Shown one piece after another: positions 47,001 through 58,500 of a stretch of 64,000 nucleotides of DNA. The first letter of the stretch is position 1; every line of letters starts with the position of its first letter. The notes beneath the pieces are model-generated. The model worked only from the letters and a program-made list of their open reading frames with translations, did no database searches and was not told the DNA's origin. A program made the position numbers and the translations under genes. The stretch comes from Bretschneidera sinensis (lineage: Eukaryota; Streptophyta; Magnoliopsida; Brassicales; Akaniaceae): the NCBI GenBank assembly GCA_023935145.1, contig CM043698.1, positions 68,127,501 through 68,191,500 of the forward strand. The letters are read 5' to 3'.

Positions 47001-47520
47001 ATTTAAAAAAATAATTTTGCGCTGGAACTATTGCAACATGCAAGTATATATTTCAAAAAGAGCAAAGAACAACCAAAATGTTATGAAAATTTATATAAAA
47101 AAAGGTGGACCTGCAATATTCTTTTTGAAAATTCGAGTAATAAATAAAAGCCCTAGATTATCATCAGTCGTCAAAAGAAATGGTAAAACTGCGAATAATA
47201 CATGTGAAGCCAAAGGAGCAAAATTTTTGATGAGAGAGAGATTAGAGACGAAGAAGTAAATCTAGTTGACAAGGAAGAAGACACGCTCAATCAGGAAGGT
47301 TCTAGAGTCTGCGCATGAACAAATCTATGAAACCAAATAAGAGTATAAGCATACAAACTACCAAAGACACTGAAAATCCTAGAAGACTATTACAGATCAA
47401 GAGAGAGATTAGAGATGAAGAAGCAAACCTTGTTGATGAGGAAGAAGACACGCTCGAGAAGGAAGGTTCCAGAGTCTGCTTGTGTACATACAAGCCCTTT
47501 GAAAATTTACAAAAACGCAC
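43434..47520 (-). other. Leader region of CACTA-A, probably a long 5' intron
   Basis: Four kilobases between the 5' terminus and the transposase ATG, with an acceptor (TTTTTTAG|GGAAG) near 43460. By analogy with CACTA-B this is mainly an intron in the 5' leader. Contents: GCACAGGTGC-type repeats (43615-43675), a 240-bp pyrimidine-rich tract (43750-43990), a (TA)n(GA)n microsatellite (44021-44060), a ~62-bp tandem duplication (44514-44640) and AT-rich sequence. TGGTATCTGAGC at 46343 resembles a tRNA-Met primer site but no LTR pair is seen. I find no coding region. Confidence 0.6.
47217..47505. repeat. Imperfect tandem duplication near the 5' end of CACTA-A
   Basis: GAGAGAGATTAGAGACGAAG at about 47233 and GAGAGAGATTAGAGATGAAG at about 47400 begin two ~95-bp copies that both run through a GAAGAAGACACGCTC block to GGTTC(T/C)AGAGTCTGC. 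The spacing is about 170 bp. On the transposase strand these are CT-rich leader sequence. Confidence 0.75.
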
Positions 47521-47524
47521 AAGA

Positions 47525-47924
47525 CACTTAGATATTTTAAGTCTTATTTTAGTGCTTCAAAGCGCCAATATATGACACAGCCACATAGTGGTGTTTAAAA
47601 GCATCGCTGCCACTTAATGGCGCTTATAAGTGCTGCTATATGACACATAGTGGTGTTTTTAAGTGTCAATATGATTTATGTCTTATTTCTGCGCTTTTAG
47701 GTGCCTCAATGGAAAAAAAAAATCAATGTCTTATTTTGACTGTTAGAAGTGCCTTAATATGAAATGAGTTTTTCATATTATGACGCTTAGAAGCACTGAT
47801 AAATGATGTCATCTTTCTTTGAACATTGCAGCGCTGGAAATAAAGCACTGGCAGAGAACATATGGCGACGTGTCTATGAAGTGCTAGAAATAAAACGCCG
47901 CCAGATGCCATTTATCTTGTAGTG
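47525..47924 (-). repeat. 5' terminus and subterminal repeats of CACTA-A
   Basis: On the minus strand it starts CACTACAAGATAAATGGC. Units such as CAAAGCGCC, TGGCGCTTATAAGTG and GCGCTTTTAGGTGCC follow, decayed forms of the GGCGCTTTAAAGCGCC palindrome. The terminus is the best preserved of the three CACTA ends in this window. Confidence 0.85.
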
Positions 47925-47940
47925 AACATACCACTACTAC

Positions 47941-48102
47941 TTTTTTTTGTAGGGCTTTACCCCAAAGGGAGCCATTCCAAAAATTCTCAAAGGTCGGGGT
48001 TGAACCCAAGTCTAAGAGAGGGTTTAGAAATAGTTTTCAACCAGCAATAGACCTACCTCAGTTAGTACCTCACTAGCAGCATCATTACCCCAAGCGCAAA
48101 GA
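47941..48102 (-). mobile_element. Possible tRNA-derived SINE
   Basis: On the minus strand, GGTTCAACCCC (48006-47996) fits a Pol III B box, and AACTGAGGTAGG (48063-48052) resembles an A box. The sequence ends in A8 (47948-47941). It is flanked by similar CTACTACT-rich sequence (about 47930-47940 and 48104-48120), which could be a target-site duplication or just simple repeats. The A-B distance is longer than usual, so this is tentative. Confidence 0.35.
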
Positions 48103-48254
48103 TATACTACTACTACTACTTGTGCAAGGAACTATCTAATAGAAAACTAGAATTACTCCTACTACAACAACCAACTATAAAATACAAAACTACTTTTCCC
48201 AAACCAATTAGAATTCATCCTTGTGAGGATTCGTGTCAAAATCCTAACGAATCT

Positions 48255-49560
48255 CTACCTTGGCTCAAATTCTCCACACCTCATCAATAAATCTAACTTT
48301 CTTCTTGGTAGGTGTGATCCTTCTTTTCGGTCCTTCCACATCTCCTCCACCTAATTTCCAAGCAAAACCTTCTTGTCCAACACATATAAGCCCTTCTTGT
48401 TCATAATAGCTAGCCTTCAACACTACATTTGATCCATTATGACCTTGCATCTCTCCATTGCCCGCAATCCATATGTATCCCATCTTATCAAGCTCCTCCA
48501 AAGAGATGATATTTATAGTGAAAGAGGAAGAAAACTTAACCTTCTTAAGTGTCTTCATGCTTTTGTCATGGAGCTTCAACCTTAATCTTCATTCACCATT
48601 AATTACTATGTGTTTCCCACATGCGGTAGCAACTGTGACATAGGTATGTTCCTTCATACAATCAAAGTACTTCTTATTATTGAATATTTGAATGGAGGAC
48701 ATTGAATTAAGTAGCATCATACTACTCTCATCAACTTTTTCTTCAATAGCTAGCACCTCTTCATCAATTCCTTTGGTGATATTATCACTTTCACTATTCT
48801 TTCCATCATCACTCTTCTTCCTACTCATCCTTCTTAACTCTTTTAAATCATCCTTCATTACCTTACAATAATATTGTATGTCTTCTTAACTCTTTTAAAT
48901 CATCCTTCATTACCTTACAATAATATTGTATGTGTTCTATCTCTCCATAATAGAAGCACTCATTGTCACTGTCATATCTAGGCCTAGATTTAGATCTCTA
49001 CCTTTAGCCATTGTTCGCTCTCCATTTACTCCTCCCCCGATTATAACTCTCCACAGTAAATGTTTGACTACTGCTAGACAAGTTCTCACTTCCCATCAAC
49101 CTTTCATTCTCACGCACGAACATGGTCACATTATACAAGCTCAATGTCGACTTGCCCACCAATATTGTTTGCACCAATGGTTTGTAAGATTTTGGCAAAA
49201 ATGGTAACAACAACAATGCCTTCTCCTCATCCTTTAATGGTTTTTATGCATTCAACAATTAAGACATTACCTTGTTTAATTCATTCAAATGATCATGAAA
49301 ACTTGTTGATTCTTCCATTTTTCAAAGAGTAGAGGTCCTTCTTAAGATATAATCTATTAGTCAAAGATTTTGACACATAGATGCTCTTGAACTTATCCCA
49401 CAAACCCTTAGGTGTAGTTTTTTTCAACAAAATATACTTGATCTCGAGAATAAAAGCCAACCTAATTGGGTTCACAACCTTCCTCTGAATTGACTGCCAC
49501 TTTCACCAGTCACCCCTTCTAGCTTCAAAGCCTGATCAAGATCTTGTTGCACTAAAAGAT
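48255..49560 (-). pseudogene. copia-3 gag and protease-region remnant
   Basis: gag: 49475-49293 (GLWDKFKSIYVSKSLTNRLYLKK) and 49216-49004 (LLPFLPKSYKPLVQTIL), the copia gag (UBN2-type) domain. A knuckle fragment (CFYYGEIEHIQYYC, 48960-48920) has an isoleucine where glycine is normal. 48579-48265 carries TINIISLEELDKMGY, the stretch between protease and integrase. Stops and frameshifts separate the parts. Confidence 0.75.
48830..48933. repeat. Perfect 52-bp tandem duplication in copia-3
   Basis: 48830-48881 and 48882-48933 are identical (start CTTCTTAACTCTTTTAAATC). It lies just after the zinc knuckle of gag and shifts the reading frame. Identity in a decayed element points to a recent event or an assembly artefact. 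Confidence 0.95.
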
Positions 49561-49707
49561 CTTGAAATGTGCTCTACTTCAGATTAAAAAAAAATCCATT
49601 AAATAAAGAAATCTCAAATTTAGGTACACCTATTGACATTGTGGCACAGATGCAACAAATAGCAATAGGCAACTTCTTCAAATAAATGATCAAGCTCTGA
49701 TACCACT

Positions 49708-50241
49708 TGTTGGGATTTTACCTCTAAAATCTTCTTACATAAATTTTAGTCAATAAATAAACAAGTATCATGCATACAATAATTTAATGTGATTCAGCAA
49801 TCTCTTTACCTACGCCACCAACAAACTCACAACTTTATTAATCCTTAACAACAATTTTAAGAAAAACAAAATTATTACCCTAACAACCTCACAACCCAAT
49901 ATATCCAATACTCTCAAATCTCTCAACCTAGCTCTAGTTGTATCAATAACAATTCTCTTATTGTATCAATTATTCATATATATTTTAAGTTGGCATATGT
50001 ATATAGATTTTAAGTTGCATATGTATATAGGTGTAGGTGTTACTTTGTTTGATGGTGATGAAGTGAATAGTGATGATGATTGATAAAAAAGTAAATAAAG
50101 AAATTAAATGACCAGTATTAGGGATCCCAATGGGTTAAATTAGATATGGATATACCTCCATTCTTCCTACCCATAACAGTTGAAATCACCATCCACTTCT
50201 ACAATCATCCGATGATCGGATGAAAATTTTGATCCAATCCC
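49708..50241 (-). repeat. 5' LTR of copia-3
   Basis: On the minus strand it ends AATCCCAACA directly before the primer site TGGTATCAGAGC (49705-49694). Its far end is taken at 50241, where the minus strand reads TGCTGGGATT, one change from the inverted repeat TGTTGGGATT. The border is plausible, not proven, because no second LTR is present. Confidence 0.6.
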
Positions 50242-50691
50242 AGCAATACAGGTGAGAGGACCATCCATTTTCCACCCACTACCACCCGAATCTTTCTTAA
50301 AAAAAATTAAATGATATTTAATCAAATATTTTAAATAAAATTTTTTATTTCAATCCACAAATCATTCTCAATAAAATCAACAACAGCTAAAAATGTGGGA
50401 AAAGCTCTTTGTTTTTGTATTTCTGACTTTAAAATGTAGGAAAGGTTGACATAAGGACATGTTTTTGTAAATATGATGCAGACCAAGTGTGAAATAGATA
50501 TTTTATAGGGGTGGGTGGAAGTCTGGCCAGGTCGGATGAGAGACTGCTTTCGTTACCACCCAACATTCGGTCCGAAAGTAGAATTTTACTTCTATGACCA
50601 ATCATCCACCTTAAAAAAAAATTGCTCCAACCGAAACGATTTTACTGAATTTTCAAATTTCTTACTGGTTTTTGAAATCCCTAACTACAAG
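50242..50691. other. Unassigned spacer between copia-3 and CACTA-B
   Basis: AT-rich sequence with short GGTGGGTGG / CCACCCACT blocks in opposite orientation (50513 and 50272). I recognise no gene or known element. Confidence 0.5.
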
Positions 50692-51100
50692 CACTATAAG
50701 ATAAGTAACATTTGTCGACGCTTTATTTCCGGCGCTTTAGAAAAGAGCCGCAATATATTAACCGCCGGCACTTTCTTAAAGCACCGCAATAGTCAAAGAA
50801 CATATAACAGGGCTTAAAAGCGTCGTTATATGCAAATCTGAATACATATTCCAGGGCTTTTAAGCACCGGTATATGCCGAAATATACCCTTTGAATATTT
50901 TGGCACTTCAAAGCGCCGAAATATGAAATAGGTTTCGAGCATATTCTGACACTTTTAAGCACCGCAATATGTTCGAAGCCCATTTCATATTCCAACACTT
51001 TGAATGGCTGAAATATGAAAAGAACATATTCTAGCACTTTGAAGCCCCAAAATATGCTACTTAAGTAGCATATTTTGGAGCTTTAAAGCGCCGAAAAAGG
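50692..51100 (+). repeat. Left terminus and subterminal palindromes of CACTA-B
   Basis: CACTATAAGATAAG differs from the CACTA-A end (CACTACAAGATAAA) at two of the first 14 bases. About ten palindromic units follow, such as GGCACTTCAAAGCGCCGAAATATG and GGAGCTTTAAAGCGCCG (51075), alternating with CATATT/AATATG arms. Confidence 0.85.
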
Positions 51101-51119
51101 ATAAAAAATTTCACAAATA

Positions 51120-51715
51120 TTGTCGTTCTTTGTTGAGTTGTGCTTTTGCCTAAACTTTTCTCTCTCGATCTCTCTGGTACTCCACTGTCGCTGCAACATT
51201 TTCTCTCTCTCTCTGGTTTGCTCCTTGCCGCGTCCGTGCTTGCCTAAATTTTTTTTTCTCTCTCTCTCTGGTTTCCTCCTTGCTGCGAAGTGTCGAAATA
51301 TGCTCAAAACCAATTTCATATTCTGATGCTTCAAAGCATCGAAATATGAGAGTAGCATATTTCGGTGCTTTAAAGCGTCAGAAAAGGATAAAAAATTTCA
51401 CAAATATTGTCGTTCTTTGCCGCGTCCATGCTTTTGCCTAAAATTTTCTCTCTTAATCTCTCTGGTACTCCACTGCCACTGTAACATTTTCTCTCTCTCT
51501 GGTTTATTCCTTGCCGCGTTTGTGCTTGCCTAAAAATTTTTCTCTCTCTCTCTCTGGTTTTCTCCTTGCCACGTCCGTGCTTGCCTAAAATTTTCTCTCT
51601 CTCTCTGGTTTCCTGCTTACCGTGTCCGTGCTTTTCCCTGAAGCAGCTCTTTTGTGGTCTGGGAAAACCCATCGGGGGTCGGCATCTTCATCATCGTTGG
51701 TCCCTGCTCTCAGGT
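51120..51715 (+). repeat. CT-rich minisatellite and probable 5' leader of the CACTA-B transposase
   Basis: A ~295-bp segment (from about 51058) is repeated from about 51357. Inside and after it, a unit of about 60 bp, built from CTCTCTCTGGTTT, CTCCTTGCCGCGTCCGTG and CTTGCCTAAA, occurs about five times to 51640. The tract ends at CTCTCAG|GTAAATC (near 51712), a good splice donor. I infer that this is the transcribed 5' leader and that the next intron reaches to the acceptor at 55566. Confidence 0.65.
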
Positions 51716-54700
51716 AAATCTCTTTTTCAACTTCTAATTAATTTTCGCTTCATTGTACTCTCTCATACAGGTATTTTTGTTTTTCTCCACAATTTTGGTA
51801 AGTTATTGCTAGTTATATTTGTATGTTGTTATTCTGATTTTTTTCCTTTTTCTTTCATTAGAATTCACCTACTCTGCCGATATGTATGTTGGTGCTCTTT
51901 ATAGGGTTGTGTTTGGTAACTATAATGTGAGATTTAGTGTTTGATTTTGAAGAATGAGAAGCTTAATATTCATACTTGTGTATATTTATGTGTATATTCA
52001 GGTTTTCTTTGGAGATGGACTTGAAATTTATGGGAGAAAAATGAAGAAAATGAAAGGAAATAGAATGCACTATTTTTTTGTTTGGTTTGATGTTTAAACA
52101 CATGATTTTTGTGTTAATTAAGCCAAGAAATTTGAATCAGAATTAAATTAATAGAATTCTTGTATCCAGGATAATGAGAAATCTGAAATTTCTATTTATA
52201 TGTTTTTTCTTTCTTTTGTAAATATTTTACGCAAAATGAATTTCTATTATTGAGATGTAAACTTTTCGTTTAACTGGTTCTCAATGTAGCTTGAGCATGA
52301 TCAAATGTATAGTTTGAGTTCTATTGCATGACCAATATGAATGGAGTTATAAGTCTTTGCTCCACTGGAACCTACCCATTGTTTTGTTTTTTGAATAAAA
52401 AAAAGATGAACCTAGCCCCACTATTTGCTTTTTGTTTGAATTTTTCTTTTCCTTGTAGCTGTGTTAGATATTCTTTCTATAGATATTATTACCATTTTTA
52501 TGTTCCCTTGACTCCCATTTTCCCCTAAAACAGTGGTCTATATATCTTTTCTATTTATAGTTCATGACTCATGAATCTTATGATGATGTTTGATTTGTCA
52601 TTCCTGCTGCGGTTAGAGCTTCCTTCTTATGCTGAAACTATCCTTAATTCCTTGCTTGATTTTTGTTTTTTGACCTATCACATTGGACTATGCTACTTTG
52701 GTTTACATTGGCTTAAAATCAAGCTGATTAATTTCCTGCAAAAATTGTTTTCTTTTGGTTATTAACAGCTCTTAATTACTAATATATATTAACCTTTTTC
52801 AGTTTCAAGAGGCAGTAATCAATTAAAATGCTTGATTTAGTTTTTTTAATGTTTTGTAGGAGTACTATATGTTGTTATGATTAATTTTTGTCTGAATAAG
52901 AAATATTTGTCTGAACTAGGAGTACTATACTGTAAGCCTTCTCTAATTATTCTGTTTATTTTCCAATTCTTCTGTTTTTGTAAGTAAAGCTTATAGAAAT
53001 GATTAAAAATAGGTGGTTTAATATCCTTAGTTTTGGGTTTTAGGGTAATTGTTTTTTATGACGAGGTGATTTTGTGGGGCTTCTAGCATGTAGATAGTTT
53101 TTGTAATTAGTTACACCCCATTTTATAGGGCTTCTAGCATGCAGCATGTAGCAGTAGTTCCCTTGGTTTGCATTTCCATCTTCGTATGCTATGGCTAGTG
53201 TTACAGAGTAACCTCTCCTGTCACTACTTCAACTGAGCAAGATTCCCAGTAAATGGGCCTCATATATTCATAGCATATATTCTAATGGCATTACTGTACA
53301 GTCTTTTTTTTTTTTTTTTTTTTTGGAGTGCTAACAAAGGCTTGTTTCCTAAATCTAGCCTGTTCTGTTTTGATGTTCTTTCAAGGACAGGGAAGACCTG
53401 CTTAGCTAGTTTAATTAGTCATCATAAAGTACTACAAAATGATAGTTTATTTGGCTTGGTAGCAGGTTGACGCCGGGCAGAATAGCGATTATTCTGTAGG
53501 CTAGTCGAATAGATCGTTCACAGGGAGTAACACAAGAAAAACCCTAAAAAACAATAGAGAGAAACAACTCTGATGTTTTATTTAAAATTATGCAAATTCA
53601 ATAACAATGTTTACGAAACCCTAAGACCTTATTTATAAGGTCGAAACAAAATAGGAAAATTAAATTAAGGCTGAAATTAAAATAACTAAAATAAAAAGTT
53701 TCTTAAAAATTATAAATTGCCAATTTGAGGGCCTAAACGTCGTTTTTTGGCTTAAAAATGATGACCCTAATTATTATTAGGTTTTATTTGTTGGCCCGTT
53801 TCCAATCAGACTAGGGTCTTTCGGGCCTGATCTAAACCTGTGGCCCGTTCTAGGTAGTCCACCTGCCAGTTCTGTGCTGATCTGCCAACTCTGCATCATC
53901 TGACTTGGATCCTTCTTCGTCACAGGTCTTGTTCACACTGACTGTTTATGTAAATTATGTGGGCGTACTCTACATTTGAAAAAAGAATCTGCAAGTTCTC
54001 TTTAATTTGTTTTTTCTCTTTAAAAACTTATCTTTGTAGTCTTTAAGTTTTGACTCTATACTTCTTATTCCCTCTATGTTATGCAACTTCGATTGTTCTA
54101 CATTTTATTCATTGAAAAGATAATGGGTGCACAAGGAAGTTGTCTTTAAGGGCATATGAGCTTATCTTGATATTATATGGGAAGAATGAAAGATTGTCAT
54201 CTATATTATAGTAACGAGCTTTATTTCACTTAATTTGGTATTCTCTGGAAATGGATTGACATGTTTTGAATATAAATCTTATCCAATTCTGTTTTTTCAG
54301 TTTTATGACTCTTTATTTTTTATTCTGTTTTTCCAAGTAGTTGAAGATTTACATATTTTCTTACTTCCAATTTATTCACATATTTTGAATTCTTTATTTA
54401 TGCTATGGAAAATATGAGATTTAGCACTTGATGGTGATATGTAGGGATACATCATTTCATCAATGCCTGTTGTGACTTGCCTAAAACATTGTCATTTACT
54501 TTAATTTCTTGTGATGCCACAGATCCGGATGGGTACTATTTTGTTTCCACTAGTATTGGGTTACACATCCTTATTTTTAATACTCTCATCACATAGCTGT
54601 TTAATGTTCAGTTCTTTTGTTTCAACCCTCAAACTTAATTTCTGTTTGATATTTGTTGCATTATGATTTAGTAAAATCACCTGACTATTTTAATATTTGT

Positions 54701-55566
54701 TGCATTATGATGTATGCATGCACAGAAACACTTGTTAACGTTCATAAATCGATAACATTCTGTTGCTTTGAGCTGTAGATTAATGTTTTCAATTTTTCAT
54801 TTAGTGTAATATTTTATATATGTGAGTTTCGTTTTTGCTGCTTGTCATTCATCAAGAGCGATGGATATTCTGATGGTGAATATCAAACTCTTCTATATAC
54901 ACTCCTACTATAATTTTTGCAGTACATAGCTCAAAGTGAATGGTTTCTTATACAATTTGATAACATGTTCCATTTTAACCCCCTATCTTTGTTCGTGACA
55001 GAATATAGTTTCAGTTTAGGGAAAAATTATTGAGGTTCTTCCAGTTTTAGTATGTTCCTTGGATGCAATATCTATATGACCTACTATTTAGTATACATGC
55101 ACATGGGCTCTGAACAATGTTTTGAAAATGTATATAAGCCTGCATAAAGTGCATCTGTTTTATGAACTTTATTCACGAATATCCCTTTGCATTGCCATGC
55201 CTCTTTGTGTGTATTCTCTGCATGTTTCACACATGTTACTAGTATACTGTAATGTTATGGAAAATAAATAATGTTTATTTTTTAAAAAATAATTTTTTAT
55301 TGGGATACTTTGTATATAATATTAAATATACAATGAATATTTTTCTTATTTTTTTAAAATAGAACTAATAATGTTTTCACGTAATGTAGTTACATCAATA
55401 GTTTGTTTTTGTATTGGGATACTTTGTCTATAATATTAAATATAGTTTTAACTCAATTTGTTGTTATCAATTTCAGTTCATCCGCTTACCAATCAAATCC
55501 AAGTTTGTGATTATGCCTTCTTTTACCAAAAATATTTCATTTCTGACTTCCTTAACATCGTTTTAG
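51716..55566 (+). other. Presumed leader intron of the CACTA-B transposase gene
   Basis: A 3.85-kb T-rich stretch between a donor (CAG|GTAAAT) and an acceptor (GTTTTAG|GAAAG). It holds a solo LTR (53468-53922), a T-run near 53305 and no coding region I can recognise. The equivalent region in CACTA-A has similar length. Confidence 0.5.
53468..53922 (-). repeat. 455-bp solo LTR with perfect target-site duplication
   Basis: TGACGCCGGG...CTTCGTCA, with inverted ends TGACG/CGTCA, is flanked by CAGGT at 53463-53467 and 53923-53927. On the minus strand a TATA-like TTATAAATA (about 53631-53639) is followed by leader-like sequence and AATAAAA, so it is probably minus-oriented. No internal sequence is present, as expected after recombination between two LTRs. 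Family unknown. Confidence 0.8.
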
Positions 55567-55591
55567 GAAAGTTTATTGGCGTCATCTAAAA

Positions 55592-58500
55592 ATGGATAAA
55601 AGTTGGATAGATAAACCGAGGTTGAGTAAAGCCTATATGGATGGTGTTGCAAACTTCATTAGATTTGCGTGTCAAAAAACTTGTGGTCGTGGTAGTATTG
55701 TTTGTCCATGTAAGAGATGTGGTAATTGTTATTAATTCGAACCAAAAATTGTTCAGGAGCATCTACTGTATAATGGGTTTAGTCCAGGTTACACCGAGTG
55801 GGTTTTTCATAGGGAGAAAGTCTCTCGTATAGACCACACTCACACTAGTTCACAACCCACTAGTGTTCCAGGTGGCTTCATGGGACGAGATAACGTGTTG
55901 AGTTTGCTCCGAGGTGCCTTCGAGGTTACTTGTGAAAACTCAAATAATGAACCGTTAAGTTTAGGAATCAGAGTGGGATCTTCAAATGAGCGTGGTGAAG
56001 AGAAACAGGCTCATAGTGGGTTTGAGTTCAATAATTATGGTGATCCTTCACACGTCGAACATCTAGTTCATTCTGATATTGATGAGACGACTCAGTATCA
56101 CAATTTGATGAAAGATTATGATAATGAACTTTATCCAGGTTGTCAAAATATCACAAAGTTAAGTTTCATGTTATATCTACTATACCTCAAATGTTTGAAT
56201 GGGTGGTCTGGTAAATCTCTTACTATGTTGCTTGAGTTTATCAACATGGCATTTTCAATGTGTGCTCCACTGCCATAAAATTATTATGAAGCCATGAAGA
56301 TTATCAAAGGATTGGGTCTTGGCTATGAGAAGATTCATGCTTGTCCTAATGACTGCACACTGTATTGGGGTGAGCATGTGAATGATGAATGTTGTCATGC
56401 GTGTGGTGTGCCACGGTGGGTTAAAAACAATGCTGATGATGAGGATCCATTGAATGAGATGGATGGTCAATCGAAAAAGAAAAAGCCAGCTAAAGTATTG
56501 CGTTATTTCCTACTAATACCAAGACTGAAGAGGATATATATGTCATCTAAAATGGCTTCGTTAATGAGATGGCATGATAAAGATCGGACAAAGGATGAGA
56601 TTTTAAGATACTCGGCGGATGGATTAGCCTTGAATGAATTTGGTACTTTGTATCCTGATTTTGTAGCTGAACCTTGGAGTGTTAGGCATGGCTTAGCTAG
56701 TGACGGGTTCAATCTCTTTCAAACAATGAGTTCAACTTATAGCGCATGGCCTGTTCTTTTGGTCCCATACAACTTGCCACCGTGGCTTTGTATGAAGCAA
56801 ACATCCTTCCTTCTTTCAATGGTTATTCCTGGTGAGAAAAGCCCCAGTAATGATATTGATATCTTTTTCCAGCCTCTAATGGAAGAGTTGAAACAATTAT
56901 GGTATGGTTTTGATGCGTTTGATGCGTCCACCAATCAAAGCTTTAAGCTGCGCACTTTTCTTCTTTGGACCATTAATAATTTTCCAATATATGCAAACTT
57001 ATCTGGTTGGAGCACCAAGGGGCGGGTTGCTTGTCCATGTTGTGGGGAATCTACGCATTCTGTATGGTTAAAGCATGGGGGAAAGTTTTGCTATATGGGT
57101 CATCGTCGATGGTTAGCAGAAAACCATGAGTTTCGTTTTTAAAAGGATCAATTTGATGGAACCATAAAGTTGGGATCTGCTCCTGTTCCACCATCTGGGC
57201 ACAATGTTTTAAGACAACTAGAGGGTGGAAACTATATCTATGGTAAAACCTCGAAGCCTTCTAAGAATAGGGCAAGAGAGGATGTTGGTACCTCTACGGG
57301 GCAAGTGCTAGTGGATGAAGTTGATAACCTTTTTGAGGGTGTGGACGATTTCCTTGAAAATGTTGATAATGAAGATCTTCCCATGGATGAGGGAGTTGTA
57401 GATACGTTGTGGATAAAAAGAAGCATTTTTTTTGAGTTACTATATTGGAAAGACAGTCTATTGCGTAATAATTTAGATGTGATGCATATAGAGAAGAATG
57501 TATGTGATAATTTGATTGGAACAATATTGAATATAGATGGTAAGATTAAAGTTAATAAAAAGGCACGCCGCGATCTTGAGGAAATTGGTATCAGGAAAGA
57601 CCTCCATTTAGTTGTTCTTCCTAAAGGAAAAGATCACTCGCCTCCAGCATGCTACACTATGTCCACAAAGGAGAAGCAAAATTTCTTGACAGTTTTGGCA
57701 AATCATAAAGTTCCTGATGGGTATGCATCAAACATCTCGAGATGTGTTAACCTAAAGGATCGTAAGCTGTTAAACTTAAAGATTCATGACGGTAACATAT
57801 TGATGCAAGAACTCCATCTGATTGCCTTAAGAGCATCTTTGCCTAGACATGTTGTAGTAGTTTTTTCTGAGTTATCAACATTTTTCGAAGCTTTATGCTC
57901 TAAAGCCCTTGATCCCCATTAGCTTGACATTTTGGAGTTGCGTGTTGCTTTGAAATTCTGCCATTTGGATAAAATATTCCCCCTGGGTTTCTTTACCATT
58001 ATGGTTCATCTTATCATTCACTTAGCCTCCGAGGCTAGACTTGGTGGTCCTGTACACTACAAGTGGATGTATCCTGTTGAGAGGCTAGATGTTCAAAGCT
58101 AATTTGTGCACTTTGTTTTTTTTAATATTATTGGCTACTTAATTTATCTTTAATGTTTTGGCTTTGCAAGGTATTTAATGCACTTGAAATCTTACGTACG
58201 TAATAGAAGTCGACCTGAGGGGTCAATTGCTAAAGCATACAATGGGAAAGAGTGTCTAACATATTGCTCCCAATACTTCAAAGGTGTAAAGACAAAATTC
58301 AACCGCCCCCAAAGGAACTGTAGATTATCCGGAGGAATACATGTTTTCCTTGGGTGGACAGATAATGGGAAAGATTGTAAGTGTTGAGCTCGATGACATG
58401 TCATTGGCTCAAGCACATCGTTATATGTTGCTCCATAATGATAAACTTTCTGACCTTCGTAGGTTAGTATCAATAAAGGAACTTAGTAATCATGTGTTTA

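Larger units (their letters stand above)
13465..47924 (-). mobile_element. CACTA-A: CACTA (En/Spm) DNA transposon, split by a 20-kb nested insertion
   Basis: The right end reads CTTGTAGTG, which on the minus strand is the CACTACAAG terminus. Both ends carry arrays of a GGCGCTTTAAAGCGCC palindrome. In minus-strand order it holds a TNP2-type transposase gene (43433 to 19300) and a Transposase_24 gene (17315 to 14037). Without the gypsy insertion at 22347-42793 it is about 14 kb. The 4.5-kb distance from its 5' terminus to the transposase ATG matches the 4.9 kb in CACTA-B. The left terminus is degenerate: the first bases are no longer CACTA, so 13465 is approximate. Both genes are broken, so it cannot move by itself. 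Confidence 0.85.
48255..50241 (-). mobile_element. copia-3: truncated Ty1/copia element (5' LTR, gag, start of protease region)
   Basis: Minus-strand order: LTR (50241-49708), tRNA-Met primer site (49705-49694), gag, zinc knuckle, then protease/GAG-pre-integrase up to about 48255, where it stops. Integrase, reverse transcriptase, RNase H and the 3' LTR are absent. It is a different family from copia-1 and copia-2. It lies between the two CACTA elements. Confidence 0.8.

Noticed and set aside
13465..47924. Tandem or clustered repeats as a CRISPR array or prokaryotic system
   Set aside because: The sequence is plant nuclear DNA. Repeats are palindromic transposon ends and microsatellites with no spacer-repeat regularity.
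51566..51904. 112-codon frame over the CT-rich leader of CACTA-B
   Set aside because: Produced by CTCTCT repeats and crossing a good splice donor. No similarity to known domains.
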